Part shown: positions 17,761-27,239 of the stretch, one piece after another
How the letters are laid out: every line of letters starts with the position of its first letter
Numbering within the stretch: position 1 is the first letter of the stretch
Assembly (NCBI RefSeq): GCF_025699255.1
Contig: NZ_JAILWA010000004.1
Coordinates: forward strand, 1 to 64,000
Source: Nitrosopumilus sp.
Lineage (GTDB): Archaea; Thermoproteota; Nitrososphaeria; Nitrososphaerales; Nitrosopumilaceae
Direction: 5' to 3'
Length of the DNA stretch: 64,000 bases
Notes under the pieces: generated by a model
What the model saw: only the letters and a program-made list of their open reading frames with translations
What the model was told of the DNA's origin: nothing
Database searches by the model: none
Program-made: the position numbers and the translations under genes

Positions 17761-18627
17761 ATGGCAAAAATTGCAAATGTAAGGGTAGGTGGAAAGAATC
17801 CTGTGCGTATTATGGGTATTCTTAACACAAGTCCTGAATCTTTTTATAAAAAATCTGTGAAAACCAACAAAATCCACATTAAAAATACTGTTAAACTCAT
17901 GGAGGAACAAGGTGCAGATTTTATTGATATTGGTGGAATGTCTACTGCACCATATCTAACTACTATTGTTTCAGAAAAAACTGAATCAAAGAGAATTCTA
18001 AATGCAATAAAAATAGTTCAAAATGCTACTAATCTTCCCATTTCCGTAGATACTTGTAGAGCAGCAGTTGCAAAAGATGCTTTGGAAAATGGAGTTGAAA
18101 TAATCAATGACATTTCAGGATTAAAATTTGATAAAAAAATGCAAGAGGTTGTATCAAAATTTACTCCTTCTCTAATTTTATGTTCATATGATACAAAAAT
18201 TGTTCGTGGAAATACTGTATCTTCTACTAAAAAATTACTTAGAGATAGTTTGAAGATAGCTCAAAAATCTAAAATTCCAGATAATCAAATAGTGTTAGAT
18301 CCTGCAATTGGATTCTTTAGAAAAACTGGCAAGGGTTCATTTTACACTAAAATTGATAGAGATTGGTTAGAAAGAGATCTATCAATAATTAAAAATCTAA
18401 ATTCAATCAAACAAAACTATCCTATTTTGATTTCTGTTTCCAACAAATCTTTGATAGGAAAAGTTCTAGTAAAAGATAATCCGTCTGATCGGCTGTTTGG
18501 CTCTATTGCAGCAGAGGCTGTATCTGTAATCTATGGTGCTGATATTATTCGTACTCATAATGTAGATGCAACAAAAGATGCTGTTACGATCGGCTCTAGA
18601 CTAGCTAAACAACACAAAGGCTTATAA
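17761..18627 (+). CDS. folP: Dihydropteroate synthase
   Basis: TIM-barrel pterin-binding enzyme. Signatures are IMGILNTSPESFYK (pterin-binding loop), ADFIDIGGMSTAP, ISVDTCRAAVAKDALENGVEIINDISG and ILISVSNKSLIGK. It condenses hydroxymethyl-dihydropterin diphosphate with p-aminobenzoate (or an archaeal analogue). ATG 17761 is used rather than TTG 17749. Divergent from mptE with only about 33 bases between starts, so the two share a regulatory region. The second loop is GGMSTAP rather than the usual GGESTRP. Confidence 0.93.
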   Translation: MAKIANVRVGGKNPVRIMGILNTSPESFYKKSVKTNKIHIKNTVKLMEEQGADFIDIGGMSTAPYLTTIVSEKTESKRILNAIKIVQNATNLPISVDTCRAAVAKDALENGVEIINDISGLKFDKKMQEVVSKFTPSLILCSYDTKIVRGNTVSSTKKLLRDSLKIAQKSKIPDNQIVLDPAIGFFRKTGKGSFYTKIDRDWLERDLSIIKNLNSIKQNYPILISVSNKSLIGKVLVKDNPSDRLFGSIAAEAVSVIYGADIIRTHNVDATKDAVTIGSRLAKQHKGL

Positions 18628-18657
18628 TCAATATTTTACTTTCTTAACAAGGTTTCA

Positions 18658-20088
18658 TTGGAATTCAAAGAAGGCTTAACTTTTGACGACGTTCTTCTTG
18701 TACCCAAATATTCGGATATTACTAGTAGAAGCCAAACAGATCTAACTACAAAATTATCCCGAAATCTGTCTATCGGAATACCCTTTGTCAGTGCCAACAT
18801 GGATACTGTGACAGAATCTTCTATGGCAGGTGCTATGGCTAGGGCTGGTGGCATAGGAATTATTCATAGATTTTTGACAATTGAGGAACAAGCAAACGAA
18901 GTTCTCAAAGTAAAACGTTCTGGAAGTGTAATGATTGAAAACCCTTACTCTATATCTTCAGACAAGTCTGTTGAAGATGCTTTAGATTATGCTGAAGACA
19001 AAGAGATTTCAGGTCTTTTAGTAGTCGATTCAAATTCAAAATTAATAGGAATTGTTACTGAAAGAGATCTATTATTTGCTAATAAAACTAACAAAATACA
19101 AGATGTAATGACAAAAGATGTTGTTACTGCAAAACTAGGAGTTACTTTAGATGAATCCAAGGAAATTTTACATAAACATAGAATAGAAAAATTACCAATA
19201 GTTGATGATTCAGGAATAGTAAAAGGATTAATCACAAGTAAAGATATTACTAATAATGCCAACTATCCAAATGCATCTAAAGATAAGAAAGGTAGACCCT
19301 TAGTTGGTGCTGCAGTTGGTGTAAAAGGTGACTTTTTAGAAAGAAGTGAATCTCTTTTAGAAGCAGGAACTGATGTTCTTGTAGTTGATATTGCTCATGG
19401 ACATAGTGAAAATGCAATTAGTACATGTAGAAATATCAAAAAAGCATTTCCTGATTGTGAATTAATTGCAGGAAATATTGCAACTGCTCAAGGAGCTGAA
19501 GATTTGATTAAAGCAGGAGTTGATGCAGTTAAAGTCGGTGTAGGTTCTGGTTCAATTTGTATTACTAGAGTAATTACAGGTTCTGGGGTTCCACAATTAA
19601 CTGCTGTAATGGATTGTGCAAAAGTTGGAAAGGATCACGGAATTCCAATTATTTCTGATGGTGGAACAAGAACTTCAGGTGATGCCACTAAAGCATTAGC
19701 TTCTGGTGCTTCTACAGTTATGGTCGGAAGCATGCTTGGAGGAACTGATGAATCTCCTGGAACAGTTTTGACTAAAAATGGAAAACGTTTCAAAGTATAT
19801 CGTGGCATGGCATCATTAGCTGCATCTATTGGAAGGAAATCTAAAGAAACAGGCTCAATATCACTTGATGATGATTTGAATGATTATGTTGCAGAAGGTG
19901 TTGAAGCAATGGTTCCGTACAAAGGAACAGTAACTGATATTCTTAAACAGCTTACAGGTGGAGTACGCTCTGGATTAAGTTATTGTGGAGCTCATACAAT
20001 TCCTCAAATGCAAGAAAATGCTGAGTTTATCAAAATGTCAAGAGCAGGGTTTGCAGAAAGTCAACCTCATGATGTTTCTTTAATGTAG
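18658..20088 (+). CDS. guaB: IMP dehydrogenase
   Basis: 476 residues. N-terminal [14 protein letters not shown], two CBS domains at about residues 95-205 inserted in the barrel, and the catalytic loop [18 protein letters not shown] with Cys301. The C-terminal YRGMASLAA and [12 protein letters not shown] are canonical. Start is TTG 18658: no other start is available upstream and an A/T element (18630-18638) lies about 24 bases before. Oxidises IMP to XMP for GMP synthase. Confidence 0.97.
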   Translation: MEFKEGLTFDDVLLVPKYSDITSRSQTDLTTKLSRNLSIGIPFVSANMDTVTESSMAGAMARAGGIGIIHRFLTIEEQANEVLKVKRSGSVMIENPYSISSDKSVEDALDYAEDKEISGLLVVDSNSKLIGIVTERDLLFANKTNKIQDVMTKDVVTAKLGVTLDESKEILHKHRIEKLPIVDDSGIVKGLITSKDITNNANYPNASKDKKGRPLVGAAVGVKGDFLERSESLLEAGTDVLVVDIAHGHSENAISTCRNIKKAFPDCELIAGNIATAQGAEDLIKAGVDAVKVGVGSGSICITRVITGSGVPQLTAVMDCAKVGKDHGIPIISDGGTRTSGDATKALASGASTVMVGSMLGGTDESPGTVLTKNGKRFKVYRGMASLAASIGRKSKETGSISLDDDLNDYVAEGVEAMVPYKGTVTDILKQLTGGVRSGLSYCGAHTIPQMQENAEFIKMSRAGFAESQPHDVSLM

Positions 20089-20132
20089 AATTTAAATTAA
20101 TTTTTATTATATCTCAAAATGTTTAAACTAAC

Positions 20133-20981
20133 ATGAAAATTAAATTTATTATTTATGTAATAATTTTTGTTATCAGCATATCTGTAATAAGTTTTCAATT
20201 TTTTTCAAATGATAAATTTGAAAACACTGATCAACTGCCTAATGAAATTAACAAATCTAAATTAGATATTACTTCTCTGTTTAACATTTATGGTTTTGAG
20301 GATCAATATCAAATCATTAATGGGAAAAAAACATGGAACAATGTTAAATTTGAATTAAATCCCAAAAATGACGAACTTTATGAAAAACTACTCTATTCCC
20401 CAACTGAAAAAACTGTTGTCATATATCCAATTTTTACATCATTAGCATATAGTGAACCTGGATTTTATACATATTACAGAGGAGAATGTGGTGAAGAATG
20501 TCTCATACTTGAAATTCAAAAAGAATCTCCTTTGAATTTTTTTTCAAGTGGTAATGGTTTTCAAGTATTAAAATTACTAGAATATGAAAGCATTACTGAT
20601 ATTGAATTAGATCAAAATCCTGATATTCTTAAACAATACAAAAAAGTCATTTTACTGCATAACGAATATGTTACAAAAAAAGAATTTAATGCAATCACAA
20701 ATCATCCTAATGTAGTATATCTATATCCTAATGCACTTTATGCTGAAATTATAGTTGATTATAACAATAATTCAATGACTCTTCATAGAGGTCATAATTT
20801 CCCTGAATCTCAAATAAGAAATGGATTTGATTGGGAATTTGATAATAGTCCTATGGAATACAATGTAGATTGTATTGATATGGGATTTGATAGGATTGAT
20901 AATGGATGGATGTTAAATTGCTATCCTGAACGTGCCATACACCAAAGCAAAGTTTTGTTAGAAATGATTAAGAATTTTTAG
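20133..20981 (+). CDS. Signal-anchored extracytoplasmic protein of unknown function
   Basis: 282 residues with an N-terminal hydrophobic segment (IIYVIIFVISISVISF) that is either a signal peptide or an anchor. The outer part contains Cys pairs (GECGEECLIL) and a region YKKVILLHNEYVTKKEF...NVVYLYPNALYAEI that looks like a Rossmann-like half of a glutaminase-superfamily fold, but without a visible catalytic triad. Conserved Cys near the C-terminus (VDCIDMGF, LNCYPE) may form disulfides. No function assigned. Confidence 0.7.
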   Translation: MKIKFIIYVIIFVISISVISFQFFSNDKFENTDQLPNEINKSKLDITSLFNIYGFEDQYQIINGKKTWNNVKFELNPKNDELYEKLLYSPTEKTVVIYPIFTSLAYSEPGFYTYYRGECGEECLILEIQKESPLNFFSSGNGFQVLKLLEYESITDIELDQNPDILKQYKKVILLHNEYVTKKEFNAITNHPNVVYLYPNALYAEIIVDYNNNSMTLHRGHNFPESQIRNGFDWEFDNSPMEYNVDCIDMGFDRIDNGWMLNCYPERAIHQSKVLLEMIKNF

Positions 20982-21071
20982 TTCATTGAATTTTATACAT
21001 TTTTCATATCAAATTGAGATTTTCTTTAATGTAGATAATTTTTTAAACAGTATCTGAAGATATCTCAATGT

Positions 21072-21539
21072 ATGCTTTCTAAACGAACTATTATTGGATT
21101 GATAGTTGGAAGTGCAATTATTGCAATTGGAGGGTATTCTTTACTTTCACATGTGGGAACAATAACAATTAATGAAGATTATGTATTGGCAGTAGGAGAT
21201 TCAATTCCGTATACTATACCTGCACCTGATCATACTTCTCAACATATGAAAATTGTAGGAGATGCCTTTGATCTTAAACTACAAAGCCCTGGTGCAGGAT
21301 TACAAATTCCAAATACTTCTTACAAAGATGAGCTAAAATTAGATTGGGTTCATTTGGAAGATGGAGAAACAAAAATTCTTATCCAAAATACGGGTAATTC
21401 TGAATTACATATTACTGGAGAGTTAATTCGTAGTTCTGATCCAATTTGGTTCACTTTTGATATCATGGTAATTACATCTGGGATGGTGATTATAGGATTT
21501 AGTATGGGATTTACTCTAAGAAAACCAAAAGGATTTTAG
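21072..21539 (+). CDS. Small membrane protein with two helices flanking an external beta domain
   Basis: 155 residues. N-terminal helix (TIIGLIVGSAIIAIGGY), an outward domain of about 90 residues rich in beta strands (ITINEDYVLAVGDSIPYTI, ETKILIQNTGNSELHITGEL), and a C-terminal helix (IMVITSGMVIIGFSMGF) ending in a basic tail. The layout recalls GOLD-like cargo proteins, but I see no diagnostic motif. Its last four bases overlap the convergent pheA gene. Confidence 0.7.
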   Translation: MLSKRTIIGLIVGSAIIAIGGYSLLSHVGTITINEDYVLAVGDSIPYTIPAPDHTSQHMKIVGDAFDLKLQSPGAGLQIPNTSYKDELKLDWVHLEDGETKILIQNTGNSELHITGELIRSSDPIWFTFDIMVITSGMVIIGFSMGFTLRKPKGF

Positions 21540-22351
21540 CTTAATTTTGCTGATTGGTAAGATCCTAAAATTTTCATAAATAGTGTATCTTGTTTTATTT
21601 TTTCTAACATTTCTGAGATTTTAGGATTTTTCTGATGCCCTTCAAAATCTACATAGAAGTTGTATTCCCATGTATTTTCTTTTGTTGGTCTTGACTCAAT
21701 TTTTGTTAAATTTACATTATTTTTATGAAAATTTTCTATTATTCTAAATAATGAACCTGGCTCATGTTTGATTGAAAAGATTATTGATGTTTTATCGTTC
21801 CCTGTTTCTGCGTTATCTAATTTTGAAAGAATCAAAAATCTAGTATAGTTATTCAAATTGTTAGCAATATTGTTCTGAATTATTGGCATTTGGTAGATAC
21901 TTGCTGCATCCTTACTAGCAATACATGCACAATTTTCTTTGTTTATCTCTTTAATCATTTTTACACTTCCTGCAGTATCATAAGTAGGAATTGTTTTCAT
22001 CTTGTGTTCTTCAATAAATTTTCTACATTGACCTAGAGCCTGTGGGTGAGAATACACTGTATCTATTTTATCAATACTACCATTTCCAATCAAACAATGT
22101 TCAATCCTATGATAAATTTCCCCAGTTGCACTAAGAGAAGTTGAATATAGTAAATCGTAGCTTTCTCCAACACTACCTTCGATAGAATTCTCTACAGGTA
22201 ACACTGAATATTGTGTTTTATCACTAGAAGTACTTTCTAATACTTCAGCAAAAGTGGTACAAGGAATAGTTTCAATTTGTTCATTGAAGAATGATTTTGC
22301 TGCTGCTTCACTATAAGCACCTCGTTCACCTTGGAACGAAACATAAATCAT
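21536..22351 (-). CDS. pheA: Prephenate dehydratase
   Basis: 271 residues with a periplasmic-binding-like catalytic domain (FQGERGAYSEAAAKSFF; PVENSIEGSVGESYDLL; the catalytic Thr region SKDAASIYQM is divergent from typical TRF motif, which appears as NNYTRFLIL) and a C-terminal ACT regulatory domain (TSIIFSIKHEPGSLFRIIENF; ESRPTKENTWEYNFYVDFEG). Converts prephenate to phenylpyruvate in phenylalanine synthesis; the ACT domain binds Phe. Sits three bases after csl4 in the same direction. Confidence 0.94.
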   Translation of the reverse strand: MIYVSFQGERGAYSEAAAKSFFNEQIETIPCTTFAEVLESTSSDKTQYSVLPVENSIEGSVGESYDLLYSTSLSATGEIYHRIEHCLIGNGSIDKIDTVYSHPQALGQCRKFIEEHKMKTIPTYDTAGSVKMIKEINKENCACIASKDAASIYQMPIIQNNIANNLNNYTRFLILSKLDNAETGNDKTSIIFSIKHEPGSLFRIIENFHKNNVNLTKIESRPTKENTWEYNFYVDFEGHQKNPKISEMLEKIKQDTLFMKILGSYQSAKLS

Positions 22352-22354
22352 TCT

Positions 22355-22906
22355 TTACCCTCTTAAATTTACGAAATCACTATTTCCAAAGTTTGAGGAA
22401 AGTTTTCTTTCATCAATCCATGCACAATCTGTACATTTTATTGCATCGCGCATTGGAACAACTTTGCCTCCACATTTTCGACATTTAGTAAATAAAATTC
22501 CTAATCCTGGCTCACTGATTGTAGCATGAATAGTGCCGTTAAGATGACTTAAAATTTTTAATGTAACAATATCATTTACTAAAGCAACATTTCTAATTCT
22601 TAAATTTCTTGTTGAACAAACACATTCTACTTTAGATGTTGTTGGTTTTCCATTAATGTAATCAATAGATACTGCAATCATAGATGACATTACTGCTACT
22701 ACAGTTCCAATAATTGTATCTCCTACTTTTGGAATTGATAGAAGTTTTGGGTGTTTTATGTTTGCAGTACGTGATACTTTATCAATGTCTTTTTCTCCAA
22801 CAGTTGCTGCTCTAACCATATCTCCATCATCAAAAGCATTTTCTCCCGCCTCATATTCCTCAATAGATGCTATTTTATCTCCTGGAAATATGGCATTTTC
22901 AGACAT
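22355..22906 (-). CDS. csl4: Exosome complex RNA-binding subunit Csl4
   Basis: 183 residues in the expected order: N-terminal domain (FPGDKIASIEEYEAGENAF), central S1 RNA-binding domain (VGDTIIGTVVAVMSSMIAVSI) and C-terminal zinc ribbon (CRKCGGKVVP...CTDCAW). In archaea Csl4 forms part of the cap on the Rrp41/Rrp42 RNA-degrading ring. A TATA-like element (22930-22940) lies about 29 bases upstream of the ATG. Co-transcribed with pheA. Confidence 0.94.
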   Translation of the reverse strand: MSENAIFPGDKIASIEEYEAGENAFDDGDMVRAATVGEKDIDKVSRTANIKHPKLLSIPKVGDTIIGTVVAVMSSMIAVSIDYINGKPTTSKVECVCSTRNLRIRNVALVNDIVTLKILSHLNGTIHATISEPGLGILFTKCRKCGGKVVPMRDAIKCTDCAWIDERKLSSNFGNSDFVNLRG

Positions 22907-22993
22907 ATTGAGAATTCTGATTTTATGATTATAATTGTTTGTGGTTAAAAGGATCTTGATAAATCATATATCATCAAAAATTTGATAAAAATC

Positions 22994-24070
22994 ATGAAAG
23001 CCCTAGTATATGACCAGTATACTGATAATGATGATTTTTCAAAAATCTTAAAAATTAAAGATATTCCAATTCCTAAACCAAAGTCAAATGAAGTCATAAT
23101 CAAAGTAAAAACTGCAGCTTTAAACTATGATGATATTTGGGGCATGCGTGGTAAACCTTTAGCAATTCCTTTACCTCACATTTCTGGAACGGATGCTGCT
23201 GGAGAAGTTACTGCAATTGGTAATGATGTCAAACATATCAAGATAGGCGATAGGGTTGTTTCACATGGAAATATGTCGTGTAGGGTTTGTAAAGCGTGTA
23301 CAGATGGTAGAGAATATGATTGCAGGAAACGAACTATTTGGGGTTTTGAAACTGGTCCATTATGGGGAGGATATTGTGAATTTACACATCTTCCCGAAGT
23401 TAACGTAGTAAAAATTCCAGACACTGTATCATATGATGAAGCAGCAGCAGCATCTATGACATTACTAACTTCTTGGCATATGTTAGTTGGTAGAGCAAAA
23501 ATTCAACCCGGACAAATAGTTCTCATTATGGGTGGCAGTTCTGGAGTTGGTAACTATGGAATTCAAATTGCAAAACTTTTTGGATGTACTGTTATAGCCA
23601 CTGCAAGTCCTGATAAGTTAGATAAATTATTAGAACTTGGGGCAGATTATGCAATAGATCATAGAAAGGAAGATTGGCATAAAGAAGTAAGATCAATTGC
23701 AAAAAAAATTCCAAAACCATCAGGAGATATTCCAGGTGTTGATGTAATTTTTGAACACATTGGAGGTTCTCATTGGAATAAAGAATTAACTCTGTTGAAT
23801 TATGGTGGTATAATTGTGACAACTGGTGCAACAACTGGATATGATGCCAAAACTGATTTGCGCCATATTTTCTTTAAAGGTATCAATATTTTAGGCTCAA
23901 CCCAAGGTACAAGAGCTGAGTTAGAACAAGGATTGTATTGGATGTCTCAAGGAAAAATAAAATCAATTATTGATTCAGTTTATTCTTTAGAAAATGCAGC
24001 TCAAGCTCATACTAAAATGCTTAAAGGTAAAGGATTGTTTGGAAAAATCCTAATCAAACCAGAATTCTGA
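22994..24070 (+). CDS. Zinc-type alcohol dehydrogenase / quinone oxidoreductase family
   Basis: Medium-chain dehydrogenase, about 358 residues. GroES-like N-terminal domain with PHISGTDAAGEV and a structural zinc loop SCRVCKACTDGREYDC (four Cys), then a Rossmann domain with GGSSGVGNYGIQIAK and NADP-type GADYAIDHR. Substrate not determinable. ATG 22994 is chosen: the TATA-like CATATATC is about 27 bases before it, while TTG 22982 would be too close. Confidence 0.85.
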   Translation: MKALVYDQYTDNDDFSKILKIKDIPIPKPKSNEVIIKVKTAALNYDDIWGMRGKPLAIPLPHISGTDAAGEVTAIGNDVKHIKIGDRVVSHGNMSCRVCKACTDGREYDCRKRTIWGFETGPLWGGYCEFTHLPEVNVVKIPDTVSYDEAAAASMTLLTSWHMLVGRAKIQPGQIVLIMGGSSGVGNYGIQIAKLFGCTVIATASPDKLDKLLELGADYAIDHRKEDWHKEVRSIAKKIPKPSGDIPGVDVIFEHIGGSHWNKELTLLNYGGIIVTTGATTGYDAKTDLRHIFFKGINILGSTQGTRAELEQGLYWMSQGKIKSIIDSVYSLENAAQAHTKMLKGKGLFGKILIKPEF

Positions 24071-24074
24071 TAGC

Positions 24075-24674
24075 ATGGAAGATCCAAAAACAAATTCCAT
24101 TTTAGATGAAGGAAATAGATTATTTTTACAAGGAAAATTACATGAAGCAATTGTCTATTATGATAAAATTTTAGATGAATATCCACAACATATCAGCTCT
24201 CTTAACAATAAGGGATATGCTTTGAGTAAACTCAAAGATTATCAAAATGCCATGAAATGTTACAATATAGCATTAGAAATTTCCCCTAATGACCTCTCAA
24301 TTATGGTTAACAAAATATCTACTTTTAGAAAGCAAGGTAATCTTACTACAGCATTATCTATTTGTAATGACATTTTAAATAATAATGAAAATTATAAGAT
24401 TGCACTATATCACAAAGAACGAATTTTATTTTCAATGGGAAAATATGATGAATCAATTTCATGTTGTAATAAAATTTTAGATGATTATCCTAACAATGGA
24501 GATGTTCTCTTTGATAAATCATGTAATTTTGTTATGCAATCTAAAAATGATGAGGCACTATCTATTCTTGAACATGCTATTTCTCAAGGAATAAAATATA
24601 AAATTAAAGCAAAAAAATCAAAAGTGTTTGAATCCTTATCAACCAACCCAAAATTTATGAAATTGATTTTATGA
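24075..24674 (+). CDS. TPR-repeat protein
   Basis: 199 residues made of about five tetratricopeptide repeats (for example GNRLFLQGKLHEAIVYYDKI and NNKGYALSKLKDYQNAMKCY), with no signal peptide or additional domain. A cytoplasmic scaffold for protein interactions is the usual role. Starts four bases after the alcohol dehydrogenase gene and converges on dph2 with no gap. Confidence 0.85.
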   Translation: MEDPKTNSILDEGNRLFLQGKLHEAIVYYDKILDEYPQHISSLNNKGYALSKLKDYQNAMKCYNIALEISPNDLSIMVNKISTFRKQGNLTTALSICNDILNNNENYKIALYHKERILFSMGKYDESISCCNKILDDYPNNGDVLFDKSCNFVMQSKNDEALSILEHAISQGIKYKIKAKKSKVFESLSTNPKFMKLIL

Positions 24675-25670
24675 TTATAGCCAATGTGGAATTTCTAAAT
24701 ATTCATCTATACTTTCTTTTCTCAAAATTTTAAGAAGAGCATTTGCCTGTGGAGTAGATAAAACAGGTTTGTCAAATTGATTATCTGTTGAAATCCTTGG
24801 GCATGCTACTTGAATAAAGGCATCTATTCCTTTGAGATTTCTTAATCTATCATTTGTAATGTCTGTTAATGCAAACAATTGCACCTGTTTACCCTCAGCC
24901 TCTAATTCTTTTTTGATTTTTAATGCAAATACTTTAGATAATTGTCCTTCCTTTAACCCTACAATTACTCCAAATGACTTCGCATCAGCTGCTTTGTATA
25001 TTGCTAAGGTAGCTTTCTTTTTTAATTTTTGTGCAAATTCTGTAACCTCTCGTACTTCATTAAAGTAAGGATCTAAAACATAAGTTGGCAAATTAGTTGA
25101 TAATGCAATTCCCGCTGCATGAAAATTACTTTGTCCCAAAAATACATACGCATCTACTTCTTTTTTGAGTTCTGTTGCTGGATAAAATTCACAACCAAAA
25201 ACTTGCCCATCATTTAACTGTCCTTTTCCTTTTCCAATTTTTACTTTAATACCATTTTCTGTGAATATTTTTTCTACTTTACCCACTTGATGTAAATGCT
25301 GACTGTCAGTAACTAGCGATATGATTTTCCCTTTTAACAAATCTGTACATTTCTTTGCAACACTATCAAATTCTACATCGTCATATGCATCAATTAAAAT
25401 TAGATTTTTTTCTAATGATTCTGTATTGATAGTATGACCTATGTTAAATTGAATTTCTGAACCCAAAACTTTTGCTCCATTAGTGTTTAGATCACATGTT
25501 CCCCAAGTTGTATCAGCCAAAATATATGCTGGAATCCCAAATTTTTGAGTTATTCTAATTGCTGTTTCTTGAACTTGTGGTAATATTCCATCAGGACCGT
25601 TTAATGACACTGATGCTGGATTTTTCTCTTCAATTTCTTTGAAAATTCTTTCCTCATCTACTATAATCAA
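24675..25670 (-). CDS. dph2: Diphthamide synthase Dph2 (radical 3-amino-3-carboxypropyl transferase)
   Basis: 331 residues, archaeal length. It transfers the aminocarboxypropyl group of SAM to a His in elongation factor 2. The three cluster Cys residues are at 59 (WGTCDLN), 160 (FGCEFYPA) and 290 (VACPRIS), close to the spacing known for the archaeal enzyme, with internal triple-domain repeats. Start is TTG 25670, supported by an A/T element about 28 bases upstream. Confidence 0.94.
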   Translation of the reverse strand: MIIVDEERIFKEIEEKNPASVSLNGPDGILPQVQETAIRITQKFGIPAYILADTTWGTCDLNTNGAKVLGSEIQFNIGHTINTESLEKNLILIDAYDDVEFDSVAKKCTDLLKGKIISLVTDSQHLHQVGKVEKIFTENGIKVKIGKGKGQLNDGQVFGCEFYPATELKKEVDAYVFLGQSNFHAAGIALSTNLPTYVLDPYFNEVREVTEFAQKLKKKATLAIYKAADAKSFGVIVGLKEGQLSKVFALKIKKELEAEGKQVQLFALTDITNDRLRNLKGIDAFIQVACPRISTDNQFDKPVLSTPQANALLKILRKESIDEYLEIPHWL

Positions 25671-25752
25671 TTTAGCTTAAAGTACCCAATTATTAATTTA
25701 AATCAACTGAAATCTCCAACAACTAAAAATGTCTGAATAAGCAAAGAAATTC

Positions 25753-27081
25753 ATGGAAAAGGACACCATACTAAATGTTGGATTTGATGACACTGATTCT
25801 CCTAAAGGAATGTGTACTACTTTTTTAGCATACAAAATTGTTGATTTACTTCAAAAACAAAAAACTGAATTTTTAGATTTTCCAAGATTGATTCGATTTA
25901 ATCCAAATATTCCATGGAAAACAAGAGGAAATGGTGCAGTATCTATGAAAATTAAGACAAAAAATCCCTTGAAAATAAAAAACCAAATAAAAAACCTTGT
26001 TTCTAAATATTCGGATACAAAAAATGGAGCAAATCCTGGACTAGTTTTTTTTGAAAGCAATTCAATTCCATCTGAATTTACAAAATTCAGTAAATTAGCT
26101 CTGTGGCAATTAATCAATAGAAACAATGCAAAAAAATTTGCTAAAAAAAATAATCTTGAAATTTATTTTCAAGGAAACGGCCAAGGATTGATTGGAGCAA
26201 TTGGTGCAATAGGTTATGATTTTCATGATCATACATTGGAACTTTTGAGCTATCGTAAAAAATCAAAGTTTGGAAAAGAAAGAAAAATTTCTACTGATAG
26301 TGTTAGAAATATGCAAGAAAAAACTTCACCTCATACTTTCAACAGTTTTGATACCAAAAAAGGTAGAGTTTTGATAACTCCTCATGGACCTGATCCTGTT
26401 TTTTATGGAGTTAGAGGTGAAAATGTAGATTCTTTGATTCATGCAACAAAAATTCTAAAAACTACTGAAAAATTAGACGGTTATATGATTTTCAAATCAA
26501 ATCAAGGAACTGGTGATCATCTAAAAAATGACTTGACTTTTGAAAATATGAAACCCTATGCCTCTGGAAAAATTCAAGGAATTGTTTCCATTTCTCCAAA
26601 AATTGTAAAAGGAGGACATGTTCTCTTTAAAATCACTTCAAATAATCATGATTTTTGGTGTGCAGTCTACAAACCTACTGGTATGACTATTCATGCTTCA
26701 AATTTGCTAAAAGGAGATAAAATTATTGTTGGAGGTGGAGTAAGAAAGGCTTCAAAAAATTATCCTAGAATTATTAATTTAGAATTTCTTGAAATTCTCT
26801 CACCCGTAAAGAATATTTCAATTTCTAATCCTGAATGTAAAAAATGTAACAAAAAAATGAAATCAAAAGGATTGAATCAAGGCTTTCAATGTATTCATTG
26901 TGGAGAAAGAGAATTTAAAAAAACATCTCATGAAATTCCAAGAAAAATCAAAAAGCAACTTTATCTTCCAAAAATCTCTGCACATAGGCATCTTTCAAGA
27001 CCATTGCAACGAATTGGAATGAAGAATAAATCTTCTCAATTTAATGAGTCTCTTTCATGGTTTTGTGTTTATAGAAAATAA
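25753..27081 (+). CDS. tiaS: tRNA(Ile2) agmatidine synthase TiaS
   Basis: 442 residues. The N-terminal VGFDDTDSPKGMCTT is the hallmark of TiaS, which attaches agmatine to C34 of tRNA-Ile(CAU) so it reads AUA. An OB-fold region (IVKGGHVLFKITSNN...GDKIIVGGGVRKASK) and a C-terminal zinc ribbon (CKKCNKKMK...CIHCGE) follow in the normal order. Ends three bases before the opposite-strand initiator tRNA, which is not its substrate. Confidence 0.95.
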   Translation: MEKDTILNVGFDDTDSPKGMCTTFLAYKIVDLLQKQKTEFLDFPRLIRFNPNIPWKTRGNGAVSMKIKTKNPLKIKNQIKNLVSKYSDTKNGANPGLVFFESNSIPSEFTKFSKLALWQLINRNNAKKFAKKNNLEIYFQGNGQGLIGAIGAIGYDFHDHTLELLSYRKKSKFGKERKISTDSVRNMQEKTSPHTFNSFDTKKGRVLITPHGPDPVFYGVRGENVDSLIHATKILKTTEKLDGYMIFKSNQGTGDHLKNDLTFENMKPYASGKIQGIVSISPKIVKGGHVLFKITSNNHDFWCAVYKPTGMTIHASNLLKGDKIIVGGGVRKASKNYPRIINLEFLEILSPVKNISISNPECKKCNKKMKSKGLNQGFQCIHCGEREFKKTSHEIPRKIKKQLYLPKISAHRHLSRPLQRIGMKNKSSQFNESLSWFCVYRK

Positions 27082-27083
27082 GT

Positions 27084-27157
27084 AGCGGGGAGTAGATTTG
27101 AACTACTGAACTGCGGGTTATGAGCCCGCCGGGATGACCTGGCTTCCCCACCCCGCT
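27084..27157 (-). tRNA. Initiator tRNA-Met (CAU)
   Basis: A 74-base cloverleaf without CCA. Acceptor stem AGCGGGG/CCCCGCT, anticodon stem GCGGG/CCCGC with loop CTCATAA (anticodon CAT), T arm AGTAG-TTCAAAT-CTACT. Two initiator marks are visible: the A1-U72 pair at the top of the acceptor stem and three consecutive G-C pairs next to the anticodon loop. These distinguish it from elongator Met and from the Ile2 (CAU) tRNA modified by TiaS. No intron. Confidence 0.95.
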
Positions 27158-27177
27158 GAACATAAATGAAGTTGAGC

Positions 27178-27187
27178 CGTATATACG
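27178..27187 (-). promoter_or_regulatory. TATA box for initiator tRNA
   Basis: CGTATATACG, a palindromic TATA element centred about 26 bases upstream of the tRNA 5' end at 27157, the normal archaeal distance for transcription starting at the mature end. Confidence 0.6.
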
Positions 27188-27239
27188 CTTTATCAAATTC
27201 TTGAAAGTAATTAATAGGATTTGAAAAGATTGTATTCTC

